A DNA stretch of 25,120 nt from Candidatus Zhuqueibacterota bacterium (GCA_003854995.1 RQOI01000406.1:1-25120), one strand, 5' to 3'; counted from the first letter of the stretch, positions 1 to 9,823 are shown. Notes: generated by a model from the letters alone, not told the origin. A program made the numbers and translations.

Positions 1-848
1 CAGCCGATCGCGCCCACATATTGATGTAATTCCGGCACGATGAGTTCCTCTGCCGTCAGATGAAAGATGGACAGGATGGCCTTGACGACGCCGCTGTTCG
101 CCGCGACGCCGCCGACAAACACCACTGGCGGCTCAAGAGGCTTGCCGTGTAGCACTGTTCCCTTATAATTTCGAACCACCGCTTCGCACAGCCCTTTCAT
201 GATCGCGCCGGGCGAATAACCGCGCTGCTGCGCGTGGATCATGTCCGTCTTGGCAAAGACAGAGCATCGCCCCGCGATATTCGCACAGCCTTCTGCGTGC
301 GAAACGAGAGAGCCGATCTCATCGACGCTGTAATTCATGCGTACGGCCTGCTGATCGATGAAGGATCCAGTGCCGGCTGCACATTCACCGTTTCGCTCGT
401 AATCGAGGATCCCGATTTCTCTGTGATCGTTTGGTTCCAATTTGAGATATCGCGAACCATCGCCGCCAATCTCGATGATCGTTTTGGCATTCGGCGCCAG
501 CTCGACGACACCGCGGGCAATGGCCTTGAACTCATTGATATAGGGAACCTGCAACAGGCTGGCGACAAGCTTGGCCTGCGATCCAGTGACGCTCAAAGAG
601 ATCGCTGCATCCGCCGGGCACGCGTCAAAGAGATCGCGCAAGAGCTGCTGCGCCACTTTGAGGGATTGTCCGCGAACGCTGACAGACTTGCTCAGAGAAA
701 GTCTTTCTTCATCCAGCCAAGTCACATCAAATCCAGTTTGCCGTATTCCTACGTCGACCGGGCACACTGCGATGATCTTGGCACTGACAGAGCCGATGTC
801 CAGTCCGATATGATAAATTGCGCTGCTCACGTTTTTTCCAATATTCAT
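1..848 (-). CDS. 2-hydroxyacyl-CoA dehydratase activase (BadF/BadG/BcrA/BcrD ATPase family), N-terminal part, cut by window edge
   Basis: This is an ASKHA-fold ATPase of the family that energises electron transfer to 2-hydroxyacyl-CoA dehydratases or benzoyl-CoA reductases through a bridging [4Fe-4S] cluster. About 282 codons are visible and the frame is open to the left edge. It starts with ATG at 848, with a weak AGG four bases upstream. Seen: the nucleotide phosphate loop IGLDIGS (residues 14-20), IIEIGGDGSRY (124-134), NGECAAGTGSF (153-163) with Cys156, and CANIAGRCSVFAKTDMIH (188-205) with Cys188 and Cys195, then a second phosphate motif VGGVAANSGVV. Cys156 and Cys195 match the two cluster ligands known from HgdC. 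The GRCSVFAKTDMIH form is, from memory, common in long or tandem activases, so the gene may continue far beyond the window. Its dehydratase subunits are not visible. It lies behind a terminator and so probably has its own promoter. Confidence 0.88.
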   Translation of the reverse strand, partial: MNIGKNVSSAIYHIGLDIGSVSAKIIAVCPVDVGIRQTGFDVTWLDEERLSLSKSVSVRGQSLKVAQQLLRDLFDACPADAAISLSVTGSQAKLVASLLQVPYINEFKAIARGVVELAPNAKTIIEIGGDGSRYLKLEPNDHREIGILDYERNGECAAGTGSFIDQQAVRMNYSVDEIGSLVSHAEGCANIAGRCSVFAKTDMIHAQQRGYSPGAIMKGLCEAVVRNYKGTVLHGKPLEPPVVFVGGVAANSGVVKAILSIFHLTAEELIVPELHQYVGAIG

Positions 849-865
849 GCAACCTGTCGAACAAA

Positions 866-894
866 AAGATAAGAATCGCAAGGATTGGATACAA
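866..894 (-). promoter_or_regulatory. possible sigma-70-like promoter for the activase gene
   Basis: On the minus strand, TTGTAT (889-894) and TATCTT (866-871) are separated by 17 bases and lie between the upstream terminator and the ATG at 848. The spacing is ideal but both boxes are imperfect. A promoter is expected here because the preceding protease gene ends in an intrinsic terminator. The -10 box is only about 18 bases from the start codon, which leaves a very short leader. Confidence 0.3.
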
Positions 895-908
895 GATTAT
901 TTCGGTAT

Positions 909-941
909 AAAAAAAATCCCGATGTCTTGCTGACATCGGGA
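909..941 (-). terminator. Rho-independent terminator after the S8 protease gene
   Basis: Read on the minus strand, TCCCGATGTC (932-941) pairs perfectly with GACATCGGGA (917-926) around a 5-base loop, and is followed by a run of eight T (909-916). It begins 24 bases after the protease stop codon. This is a classic intrinsic terminator and separates the protease from the activase gene. Confidence 0.93.
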
Positions 942-965
942 CATGGGATCGTGTTGTGGAAAAAC

Positions 966-2348
<1,383 letters not shown>

Positions 2349-2387
2349 GATGCAACCTCCTTCTTGATTCGATCCGCAACTGATGAA

Positions 2388-3107
2388 TTAGTATCCCCAA
2401 AATGATTCCGAGAGGATGTGGTCTTGATCAACATTTTCCTTCTTGAGAATCTCTGAAATCGCCGCGACCATTGCCGGCGGTCCGCTCACATAAAAAGTGA
2501 CAGCGGACAGATCCGGCACATAGTCCCTGATAAAAAAAGCATCAATGCGGCGACGCTCACCCGACCACCCGACGTCGTGCGACTTTTCACCAGTTATCGT
2601 TTGCACGTATCTGAATGCATCCGGATGTTGCCGCTCAAGGTCAAGGAAAAGATCGTGATAGGCGATTTCGGCCAGGGCGTTGTTTGAGAACATCAAGGTG
2701 ATCGGCTGTTGCAGCTGACGATTCACCGCGTCCATGATCATGCTGCGGAACGGGGTGATGCCGATGCCGCCGGCCAGCAGAACAGCCGGCCGTGTTTCAT
2801 CGCGAATCATGCGGCCAGCCGGTCCGGTTATCTCTATCGTCTGTCCCAACGCTTCCGCAATCGTTCTCTTGAATCCGCTTCCCGTCTTTCGGGTCGCCAT
2901 GTATAGATTTTCTTCACTCGGCGCCGAAGCGATGGAGAATGTTCGTCGGCCGCCTTTTCTGTCTGCAAAGAGCAACTGTGACAGTTTCACATTTACGTTC
3001 TGCCCGGCCTTGAAATCAAAACCGTCCGGTCGCTGCAAGACAAATTGCAGAGTATTCTCGGCAATATCTCTTTTGTCGATCAAGGACGTAACAAACGTCT
3101 TGTTCAT
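2388..3107 (-). CDS. ferredoxin-NADP reductase-like FAD/NAD(P)-binding oxidoreductase
   Basis: This is a stand-alone flavoprotein reductase of the FNR superfamily, about 239 residues, with no added ferredoxin domain. The N-terminal barrel carries the FAD motif RTFSIAS (55-61). The C-terminal Rossmann domain carries GGIGITPFRSM (113-123), the pyridine-nucleotide loop, and FYVSGPPAMV (205-214). The chain ends in Phe-Trp-Gly-Tyr, and a terminal aromatic residue that stacks on the flavin is typical of plant-type FNRs. The partner electron carrier cannot be read from the sequence. I chose ATG at 3107, where family members usually begin (MNKTFVTSL), although AAAGGAG ends only two bases before it. 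An in-frame TTG at 3125 would add six residues but has no Shine-Dalgarno sequence. It lies between the RNase R and protease genes in the same direction, with a 54-base gap upstream. Confidence 0.9.
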   Translation of the reverse strand: MNKTFVTSLIDKRDIAENTLQFVLQRPDGFDFKAGQNVNVKLSQLLFADRKGGRRTFSIASAPSEENLYMATRKTGSGFKRTIAEALGQTIEITGPAGRMIRDETRPAVLLAGGIGITPFRSMIMDAVNRQLQQPITLMFSNNALAEIAYHDLFLDLERQHPDAFRYVQTITGEKSHDVGWSGERRRIDAFFIRDYVPDLSAVTFYVSGPPAMVAAISEILKKENVDQDHILSESFWGY

Positions 3108-3161
3108 TTCTCCTTTATTGTCCAAAGGGTTAAATGGCGGCTGCCCGGGATTTCGCTATTG

Positions 3162-5108
3162 CTAAACGGTCATAACAAAATCGATCAGGTTTTCATTCCG
3201 ATCAAGTCGCGCGATCTTGACCTTTATAGTGTCCCCAAGCTTATATTCGATGCCGGTATTCTGTCCGCGCAGGCGATAGTTACGTTCATCAACGATATAA
3301 TAATCATCATCCAGAGAAGTGATGGGCACAAGGCCATCAACCTGGAATTCCGGCAACTGGACAAAAAAACCAAAATTGACAATTCTGACAATGAGTCCTG
3401 CAAATACATCTTGCCTATGGTTCTCGAGGAATTGCAGCTGCTTGAGCTTGATGCTTTCGCGTTCAGCGTTTTGCGCGCGAATCTCATTGTTGGTCGACTT
3501 TAGGCAGATCTGTTCGATTGCCTGATTAAACTCGGATGAGTCAGTGAACTTGTTGTTCGCATACCTTTTCAGCAAACGATGCACCGTCAAATCGGGATAG
3601 CGTCTTATCGGCGAAGTGAAATGTGTATAGTATCGATAGGCCAGACCAAAATGGCCGACGTTGGCAGGACTGTATTTTGCTTTCATCATTGTCCGCAGCA
3701 GTTGATCCTGCAGGACAGTGGCCGCCGGATGCTGTTCAAACTGCTCAGCGACGTTCTGAAAAAATCGTGGTGATATTTTCGCCGGCATCGACACATCGAC
3801 GCCAAAGGCGTGCGCCATCTGCAGGAGTTCCAACACGCTCTCTTTGTCCGGGCTTTCGTGAACTCGATAGACGAACGGCAGTTCCCTCTTTAGCTTTTCT
3901 TTGAGCACCATACCGACATGTTTGGCCACCGTCTCATTGGCGAGCAGCATGAACTCTTCGATCAGGCGATGGGAATCGAGTCGCAGCCGCCTCTTGATTT
4001 CGATGGGCTCGCCTCTTTCATTGAGGGGAATTTCAACTTCAATGGTGTCGAAATCGATGCTGCCGCGGCTCTTCCTCTTCTGGATGAGCATCTTTGATAA
4101 CTCGTGCATCTCGCGGAGCTTTTCTGCGAACGGGCTCTCCAGCTCGCCATCGATGATGCGTTGCACTTGGCCATAATTAAACCGCTTCTTGCTGCGGATG
4201 ACGGATTCTTTTATATCATAACTCAGAAGCTTTCCCTGCTCTGAAAGGGTCATGAATACGCTGAAAGTGAGTTTATCGCTCGCTTCGGAGAGACTGCACA
4301 TTTCATTCGAAATCCGTTCCGGCAGCATCGGGATGACGCGATCGACGAGATAGACCGACGTGCCGCGTTTGAATGCTTCACTGTCCATGGGAGAATTTTC
4401 CGTCACATAGTGACTCACATCCGCGATATGCACGCCGATGCGCCACCCACCGTCCGCCATTTTATCGAGCGAAATCGCGTCATCAAAATCTTTTGCATCT
4501 TCCGGATCGATCGTGAACACGATCTCATCCCGCAAGTCAACTCGCCGATTCAATTCAGCTTCAGAGACGCCGTCGGAGATACTCGCCGCCTGCTGCTGCA
4601 CCGCATCAGCAAAGTGCGTCGGAATCTCATATTGATGCACAAGAGAGAGGACATCGACGCCGAGCTCTTCCGGAAAGCCCAGGACTTCGATCACTCGGCC
4701 GGACGGATTGAGGCCATGATGCTCCCATTGGTCGATTTGACAGACGACCTTTTGCCCTTCCCGTGCGTTGCGATCACTTCCTGCTGCGATGATGACATCG
4801 CGGTTCAATTTCAGATCGTCCGGTACCACATAGCCATACTTGCGGCCTCGACGAAATGTGCCGACAATCGTCTCGCGCGAACGCTCCAGCACTTGTACGA
4901 TCTGGCCTTCAGCATTTTTGCCAGAAGAAGTGGCGAACAGTCGCACTCGGACGATGTCCTTGTGCAGAGCCTGTCCCATGTTTTTCATGCTGATAAAAAC
5001 ATCATCACCCTGATCCCGCGACACAAACCCATATCCCTGCGAATTGACCCGCAGTTCACCGACGATTTCATTCGGTTTCCGAACGCCATTACGATTCTTT
5101 TTCATCAT
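3162..5108 (-). CDS. rnr: ribonuclease R family 3'-5' exoribonuclease (RNB domain)
   Basis: This is a processive hydrolytic exonuclease that degrades structured RNA in the cytoplasm, about 648 residues. Order: two N-terminal cold-shock/OB domains (about 15-145; GYGFVSRD and KYGYVVPDD), the RNB catalytic domain with DPEDAKDFDDA (from residue 201; Asp201, 207, 209 and 210 equal the four metal-binding Asp of E. coli RNase R), TSPIRRYPDL (498-507), and a C-terminal S1 domain (about 569-647; FAGLIVRIVNFGFFVQL). It is shorter than the roughly 800-residue E. coli enzyme because it lacks the N-terminal helix-turn-helix and the basic C-terminal tail. The start at 5108 gives an ATGA overlap with the prmC stop. 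An in-frame ATG at 5123 would overlap more and cannot be excluded. Co-location with prfA-prmC suggests a joint translation and RNA-turnover operon. Confidence 0.95.
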   Translation of the reverse strand: MMKKNRNGVRKPNEIVGELRVNSQGYGFVSRDQGDDVFISMKNMGQALHKDIVRVRLFATSSGKNAEGQIVQVLERSRETIVGTFRRGRKYGYVVPDDLKLNRDVIIAAGSDRNAREGQKVVCQIDQWEHHGLNPSGRVIEVLGFPEELGVDVLSLVHQYEIPTHFADAVQQQAASISDGVSEAELNRRVDLRDEIVFTIDPEDAKDFDDAISLDKMADGGWRIGVHIADVSHYVTENSPMDSEAFKRGTSVYLVDRVIPMLPERISNEMCSLSEASDKLTFSVFMTLSEQGKLLSYDIKESVIRSKKRFNYGQVQRIIDGELESPFAEKLREMHELSKMLIQKRKSRGSIDFDTIEVEIPLNERGEPIEIKRRLRLDSHRLIEEFMLLANETVAKHVGMVLKEKLKRELPFVYRVHESPDKESVLELLQMAHAFGVDVSMPAKISPRFFQNVAEQFEQHPAATVLQDQLLRTMMKAKYSPANVGHFGLAYRYYTHFTSPIRRYPDLTVHRLLKRYANNKFTDSSEFNQAIEQICLKSTNNEIRAQNAERESIKLKQLQFLENHRQDVFAGLIVRIVNFGFFVQLPEFQVDGLVPITSLDDDYYIVDERNYRLRGQNTGIEYKLGDTIKVKIARLDRNENLIDFVMTV

Positions 5109-6007
5109 CCATTCCGATTCCATTGCATTTTCACAACTCTGTTTTTCCCCGCCATATCGTCGTACACTCTTATGTCGGCAAAGCCACAGTCCGCATAGAT
5201 ATTTTTCACGCTCGATGCCTGGCGCTCGCCGATCTCAAAAAAAGCAGTGCCGTTTTGCTTTAACAAAGTCGGCAGGATATTCGCAAATTTACGATAAAAA
5301 TCAAGTCCATCGTTTCCACTCAACAGGCTGGATTTCGGTTCGTACTTTTTGATCTCGGGCGGCAAATTCTCATACTCTGAAAATCCGATATACGGAGGAT
5401 TGGAGACGACAATATCAAAAGTCTTTGAATATTCTGCCGGCCATGGTTTGAGAGCGTCCAGCTCTTTGAACTTGACATTCACTTCATGCGCCTGGGCATT
5501 GCCGTAAGCGATCATGAGAGCATCTCGCGAGACATCCACTGCGGTGACCGTAGCATTTTCAATATTTTTAGCGATGGCAATGGCGATGTTGCCAGAACCG
5601 GTGCCGACGTCCACGATCTGGATATCATCCTGATCCGCGTCATGAGCTGAGCACTGTTCAATCACTTTTTCGACCAGCAGCTCCGTCTCCGGCCGCGGAA
5701 TGAGCACATCCCTGGTCACTTTGAATGGCAATGAATAAAACTCGGTTTCCCCCAGAATGTATTGCAGCGGCTCGTGTGCCATTCGCCGCTTCAGCAGCGC
5801 CCGGCACAAATCCAACTCTTCCGCAATGAGTGGTCTGTCATAGTTGGTGTACAGGTCGACTCGTGACAGACCGAGGGCATGGCCGAGTAAAAGTTCAGCA
5901 TTCAGACGAGCGTCATCGAACTCTTTTTCCGATAAATAGTCAGCCGTCTTGTTGAGTAACTCGATGAGCTTCCATTTTTTATTTTTCTCGGCTGATAATT
6001 GTTTCAT
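5105..6007 (-). CDS. prmC: peptide chain release factor N5-glutamine methyltransferase
   Basis: This class I SAM-dependent methyltransferase modifies the Gln of the GGQ motif in release factors, which raises termination efficiency. It has 300 residues, close to the family norm. The N-terminal helical release-factor-binding domain (about 12-105) includes EPLQYILGETEF and IPRPETE. The catalytic domain has the SAM loop DVGTGSGN (133-140) and the family signature NPPY (203-206), whose Asn holds the target glutamine. Its ATG (6007-6005) overlaps the prfA TGA as ATGA, so the enzyme is translationally coupled to one of its own substrates. At the other end its stop overlaps the start of the RNase R gene. 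Confidence 0.97.
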   Translation of the reverse strand: MKQLSAEKNKKWKLIELLNKTADYLSEKEFDDARLNAELLLGHALGLSRVDLYTNYDRPLIAEELDLCRALLKRRMAHEPLQYILGETEFYSLPFKVTRDVLIPRPETELLVEKVIEQCSAHDADQDDIQIVDVGTGSGNIAIAIAKNIENATVTAVDVSRDALMIAYGNAQAHEVNVKFKELDALKPWPAEYSKTFDIVVSNPPYIGFSEYENLPPEIKKYEPKSSLLSGNDGLDFYRKFANILPTLLKQNGTAFFEIGERQASSVKNIYADCGFADIRVYDDMAGKNRVVKMQWNRNG

Positions 6008-7071
6008 TCAATATATTTCAATTTCTCGGTACGATCGGCCAGCTTTAATTGTTCCGTGAATTCGGTCAGATCACCCTGCAATGTGTCTTCAAGACGATAG
6101 AGCGTCAGTCCAATGCGGTGATCGGTCACCCGGCCCTGCGGGAAATTATAAGTCCTTATTTTGGCGCTGCGATCGCCTGTGCTCACCATGGAGCGGCGCT
6201 CAGCGGTCAATTTTGCCTGCTCTTCCTCAAGCGCCTTTTCGTACAAACGCGCGCGTAAAACTTTTAACGCTTTGGCGCGATTCTTATGCTGTGATTTTTC
6301 GTCCTGGCAGGTGACGACCAATCCGGTCGGGATATGCGTGATGCGCACGGCTGAATCGGTCGTGTTGACGCTTTGGCCGCCGGGTCCGGACGAGCGATAG
6401 ACGTCTATGCGCAGATCATTCGCATCGATCACAACATCAATCTCCTCCGCTTCCGGCAAGACCGCCACCGAGGCGGCGGAAGTGTGAATTCGACCGCTGG
6501 CTTCTGTGCTGGGAACGCGTTGTACGCGATGCACGCCCGCTTCGTACTTCATGACGCCGTAGACATCATCGCCCGCCACACTGAATATGATTTCCCGAAA
6601 TCCGCCAATGCCCTGCGGATTCGATGACATGATTTCGATTTTCCAGCCGTTTTTTTCAGCATAATACTGATACATGCGAAAGAGATCGCCAGCGAACAGG
6701 CCTGCCTCATCGCCGCCCGTGCCGGCGCGTATCTCCACGATCGCGTTGCGGGCGTCGTGCGGATCTTTGGGGATGAGAAGGATTTTGAGCTCCTCTTCCA
6801 TCTGCTCCTGTTTTTCTTTCAGCTCCGCCAGCTCGCTCTCCGCCAGCTCTTTCAACTCTGCATCAACATGTTCAGCGAGCAGTTGTCTGGCGCTGCCGGC
6901 ATCAGCGATGATCTTTTTGTAGACGCGAATCGTCTCGACCAATTTTACCAGCTCTGCCTGCTGGCGAGCCAATTCCCGATATATCTTTTGCTTCTGCAGG
7001 ACAGCGGGATCGCTCAGCTTTTGTTCGATTTCGGTGTACCGTCTTTCCACATTTTCAAGCTTGTCTAGCAC
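6004..7071 (-). CDS. prfA: peptide chain release factor 1
   Basis: Class I release factor that reads UAA and UAG and triggers peptidyl-tRNA hydrolysis on the ribosome; 355 residues, as expected. The N-terminal coiled-coil helices span about 1-100 and are followed by the PCRF domain (RAGTGGDEAGLF, 115-126). The codon-reading tripeptide is Pro-Ser-Thr (187-189) in VQRVPSTEASGRIHTS. This PxT form marks RF1; RF2 carries SPF. GPGGQSVN (229-236) holds the catalytic GGQ at 231-233. It starts with GTG at 7071, with GGA about six bases upstream, 23 bases after the yqhQ stop. It belongs to the rpmE-yqhQ-prfA-prmC-rnr run and overlaps prmC by four bases. Confidence 0.97.
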   Translation of the reverse strand: MLDKLENVERRYTEIEQKLSDPAVLQKQKIYRELARQQAELVKLVETIRVYKKIIADAGSARQLLAEHVDAELKELAESELAELKEKQEQMEEELKILLIPKDPHDARNAIVEIRAGTGGDEAGLFAGDLFRMYQYYAEKNGWKIEIMSSNPQGIGGFREIIFSVAGDDVYGVMKYEAGVHRVQRVPSTEASGRIHTSAASVAVLPEAEEIDVVIDANDLRIDVYRSSGPGGQSVNTTDSAVRITHIPTGLVVTCQDEKSQHKNRAKALKVLRARLYEKALEEEQAKLTAERRSMVSTGDRSAKIRTYNFPQGRVTDHRIGLTLYRLEDTLQGDLTEFTEQLKLADRTEKLKYIE

Positions 7072-7094
7072 AAATAGTCCTTATATCTGTCAGG

Positions 7095-8027
7095 TCAGAC
7101 TGCCCTGGTCAAAATCTCAACTTGAGAGTCACCAACCTGCGGATCCAAATCCAATGCCGAGCGAAGGGCGACCAGCGCGACCTCGAGTTGTGCATCATCC
7201 GGTTCTTTTGTGGTGATCTTTTGCAGCCACAGTCCGGGCAAGATGAAAAGGCGTGCGATCGGATTTTTTGATGCTCTTTCAGATAATCGGATGAACTCGT
7301 ACGATATTCCGCCGATGAACGGGACGAACGCCAGCCGCAACAATCGGTCGCCAATCCCTTCCGGCTTGCCGAGAAACATGAATACGATGATGCTGGTGAG
7401 CATGACGATCAGCAAAAAGCTGGTGCCGCAGCGCGGATGCAGCGTCCTGTAGGGACGCGCCCCACCGACGGTGAGCTCTTTTTTCTCCTCAAAGGCGTAG
7501 ACGCTCTTGTGCTCGGCGCCGTGGTATTCAAAGACGCGGCGAATGTCCTTCCACAGGGAGATCAAATAAACATAGGCCAGGAAGAAGAGCAGGCGCAAAA
7601 GACCATCCACCACATTGAAAGCAAAGCTGGATTCGAAATTAAAAAGATCTGTGATCAGCAGTGGCACATAGAAAAACAGCGCCAGACCGACAGCAAATGA
7701 AAAGATCAGCATCAAGACCATCCAGATTTGTTCCCATGCACTTTTCGATGGATTTTTGCCACTCTTTGCATTCTCCTCCTCCATAGCGATATCGCCGGAG
7801 AAGGTCAGCGCTTTAATGCCCAGCATCAACGACTCGATCAATATGATGCCACCGCGGATGATCGGCAAACCAGCGGCTCTGAACTTTTTGGTGATCGTCT
7901 GCCACGCCGCTTTTTTGACAACGATGTTGCCATTGGGACGACGCACAGCCACCGCATAACTATCGGGTGTGCGCATGAGAACGCCCTCCATCACCGCCTG
8001 ACCGCCAACCATTATTTTCTTTTCCAC
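7095..8027 (-). CDS. yqhQ: DUF1385 (YqhQ-type) integral membrane protein
   Basis: This membrane protein of the DUF1385/YqhQ family has no established biochemical function. It has about 310 residues. Seen: the family start MVGGQAVMEGVLMR (about 6-19), a cytoplasmic-like stretch, then hydrophobic segments near 101-128, 139-159 and 203-219, the conserved HGAEHK (169-174), and HPRCGTSFLL (about 197-206). The invariant His, Glu and Cys residues look like a metal site, but that is inference. I prefer the GTG at 8027, which has AGAAGGA five bases upstream, over the ATG at 8042, which has no ribosome site and lies right beside the rpmE terminator. Either start keeps the whole family domain. It sits between rpmE and prfA, which suggests a link to translation or growth, though this remains guesswork. 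Confidence 0.9.
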   Translation of the reverse strand: MEKKIMVGGQAVMEGVLMRTPDSYAVAVRRPNGNIVVKKAAWQTITKKFRAAGLPIIRGGIILIESLMLGIKALTFSGDIAMEEENAKSGKNPSKSAWEQIWMVLMLIFSFAVGLALFFYVPLLITDLFNFESSFAFNVVDGLLRLLFFLAYVYLISLWKDIRRVFEYHGAEHKSVYAFEEKKELTVGGARPYRTLHPRCGTSFLLIVMLTSIIVFMFLGKPEGIGDRLLRLAFVPFIGGISYEFIRLSERASKNPIARLFILPGLWLQKITTKEPDDAQLEVALVALRSALDLDPQVGDSQVEILTRAV

Positions 8028-8050
8028 GTCAATCCTTCTCATTCTGGCCG

Positions 8051-8093
8051 GAAATAAAAAGCGGAATGATCAGACAATCGTCAATCATTCCGC
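8051..8093 (-). terminator. intrinsic terminator after rpmE
   Basis: On the minus strand, GCGGAATGAT (8084-8093) pairs with ATCATTCCGC (8061-8070), a perfect 10-bp stem with a 13-base loop, followed by TTTTTATTT (8052-8060). It starts 23 bases after the rpmE stop. It probably ends or attenuates the rho-rpmE transcript; the yqhQ start lies just beyond it. Confidence 0.88.
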
Positions 8094-8116
8094 TTGCACT
8101 CTGTGATGAACGATGG

Positions 8117-8335
8117 CTATTTATTGCTAGATGACGTATAATGCGCGTATTTCTTGCGGAATTTGTCAACACGACCCGCTGTATCCACCAGCTTTTGTTT
8201 GCCGGTGAAGAAGGGATGGCATTGCGAACAGATTTCAACGGTGATATCACCGATGGTTGTATGGGTTTGAAATTCACTACCGCACGCGCAGCGGACAGTG
8301 CCGAGTTTATACTCCGGGTGAATTCCTTTTTTCAC
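8117..8335 (-). CDS. rpmE: 50S ribosomal protein L31, zinc-binding (C+) form
   Basis: Small ribosomal protein of the large subunit at the central protuberance, 72 residues. The N-terminus MKKGIHPEY is diagnostic. Four cysteines, Cys16, Cys18, Cys36 and Cys39 (CAC and CSQC), form the zinc site, so this is the C+ type that can act as a zinc store, replaced by a zinc-free paralogue under starvation in some bacteria. No paralogue is visible here. The start is GTG at 8335, fixed by a strong AAGGAGG about five bases upstream. It lies 82 bases after rho and is followed by a strong terminator, the familiar rho-rpmE pairing. Confidence 0.97.
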   Translation of the reverse strand: MKKGIHPEYKLGTVRCACGSEFQTHTTIGDITVEICSQCHPFFTGKQKLVDTAGRVDKFRKKYAHYTSSSNK

Positions 8336-8417
8336 TGTTTCCTCCTTGCCACATAGAATATCTATATTTTTTCAAAAGCATTTAAAATATAAACTTGTAG
8401 CCTAAAATGCAAGTTAT

Positions 8418-9665
8418 TTATACGCTCATCGAATCGAGGAAAGATTTATTGGAGCGGGTTCCCTGCATTTTGCTCAACAGAAATTCCATTGCCTCCACGG
8501 TGTTGAGCTCGGACAAAAGTTTACGCAGGACCCAGATCCGATTGAGTTCTTTCTCGTCCAAGAGCAGCTCTTCCTTTCTGGTGCCAGAACGATTGACGTC
8601 AATCGATGGAAATACGCGACGGTCGGAGAGGCGACGGTCGAGCACCAGCTCCATGTTGCCGGTGCCTTTAAATTCTTCAAAGATGACCTCGTCCATGCGT
8701 GAACCGGTGTCGATGAGCGCTGTGGCGATGATTGTCAGGCTGCCGCCCTCTTCAATGTTACGGGCAGCGCCAAAGAAGCGCTTTGGCCGGTGCAAAGCGT
8801 TGGCATCCACACCACCGGAAAGAATTTTGCCGGAATGGGGCACAACGGCGTTGTGAGCGCGCGCCAGGCGGGTGATGGAATCCAATAGAATGACGACATC
8901 CTGACCATATTCGACAAGTCGCTTGCTCTTTTCCAGCACCATTTCTGCAACCTGAACGTGGCGTTCCGCCGGTTCGTCAAATGTCGAGCTGATCACTTCT
9001 GCTTTTACGGATCGCTGCATATCAGTGACCTCTTCCGGTCTTTCATCAATGAGCAACACGATCATTTTGATTTCCGGATGATTTTCCGTAATGCTGTTGG
9101 CGATCTGCTGCAGCAAAATTGTCTTTCCCGTCTTGGGCTGCGCCACGATCAAGCCACGCTGTCCTTTGCCGATGGGAGTGAGCATGTTCATCGTTCGCAT
9201 CGAATAGCCGCCCTTTTTCGTCTCCAGATTGATGCGTTTGTCCGGATAGAGTGGGGTCAAATTATCGAACAAGATTTTGGTCTTGGCTTCTTCAGGATTT
9301 TCAAAATTGATCGCCTCCACTTTCAGCAGGGCAAAAAATCGCTCGTTGTCTTTCGGAGGGCGGATCTGTCCCGACACGGTATCGCCGGTGCGCATACCAA
9401 ATCGCTTGATTTGAGAAGGAGAGACGTAAATATCATCAGGACCGGGCAAATAATTATAATCAGCTGAGCGCAGAAAGCCATAGCCATCCGGCAAAACCTC
9501 GAGCACTCCTTCTGCAAAGATCAATCCCTCCTTTTCGGTCTGCTTTTCGATGATCCGAAAAATCAATTCAGCTTTTTTGATCCCGGTGACGCCGCTCACG
9601 CCAATTTCTTGCGCCAACTTGGCGAGTTCGGCAATTTTTTTCGTTTTCAGTTCTGCAATATCCAT
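8418..9665 (-). CDS. rho: transcription termination factor Rho
   Basis: Hexameric RNA-dependent ATPase/translocase that releases nascent RNA from RNA polymerase; 415 residues, close to E. coli Rho, without the large N-terminal insertions seen in many Actinobacteria and Bacteroidota. Seen: N-terminal helical Rho-N domain (1-45), the RNA-binding cold-shock fold (about 48-115; DGYGFLRS 60-67), Walker A VAQPKTGKT (174-182), Walker B VVILLDS (257-263), and the Q-loop LSGGVDANAL (282-291). E. coli has Pro-Pro at the start of the P-loop where this protein has Gln-Pro. ATG at 9665 has AGAGGA five bases upstream. The 158-base gap before it probably holds its promoter. Confidence 0.97.
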   Translation of the reverse strand: MDIAELKTKKIAELAKLAQEIGVSGVTGIKKAELIFRIIEKQTEKEGLIFAEGVLEVLPDGYGFLRSADYNYLPGPDDIYVSPSQIKRFGMRTGDTVSGQIRPPKDNERFFALLKVEAINFENPEEAKTKILFDNLTPLYPDKRINLETKKGGYSMRTMNMLTPIGKGQRGLIVAQPKTGKTILLQQIANSITENHPEIKMIVLLIDERPEEVTDMQRSVKAEVISSTFDEPAERHVQVAEMVLEKSKRLVEYGQDVVILLDSITRLARAHNAVVPHSGKILSGGVDANALHRPKRFFGAARNIEEGGSLTIIATALIDTGSRMDEVIFEEFKGTGNMELVLDRRLSDRRVFPSIDVNRSGTRKEELLLDEKELNRIWVLRKLLSELNTVEAMEFLLSKMQGTRSNKSFLDSMSV

Positions 9666-9823
9666 TGGATTCCTCTTTGAATGGTTTTGAAAATTTTTTT
9701 CATTATTGAACAGATATAAAAAAGACTATGCAAAAATGCGGCAGGTGACTTTATCTGTTGATCGCCCAATCGTATATGGGACTTTCTCTGATAGTGTCCT
9801 AAATAGTCGAAAATTCCCTCTGC

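Noticed and set aside
4410..5198. Long plus-strand open frame opposite the RNase R gene
   Set aside because: It lies almost wholly over a gene with clear RNase R motifs, has no recognisable domain, and is Arg/His/Ile-rich as expected for an antisense shadow.
8336..8417. Promoter TTGCAT-17-TATTTT upstream of rpmE
   Set aside because: Spacing is right but both boxes match weakly in very AT-rich sequence, and rpmE may be read through from rho.
9666..9823. Terminator after the ABC ATPase gene and promoter for rho
   Set aside because: I found only short imperfect inverted repeats (GGAC/GTCC) without a T-run, and -35/-10 candidates with poor spacing (TTGCAT with AATAAT about 20 bases away). A promoter is likely but cannot be placed.
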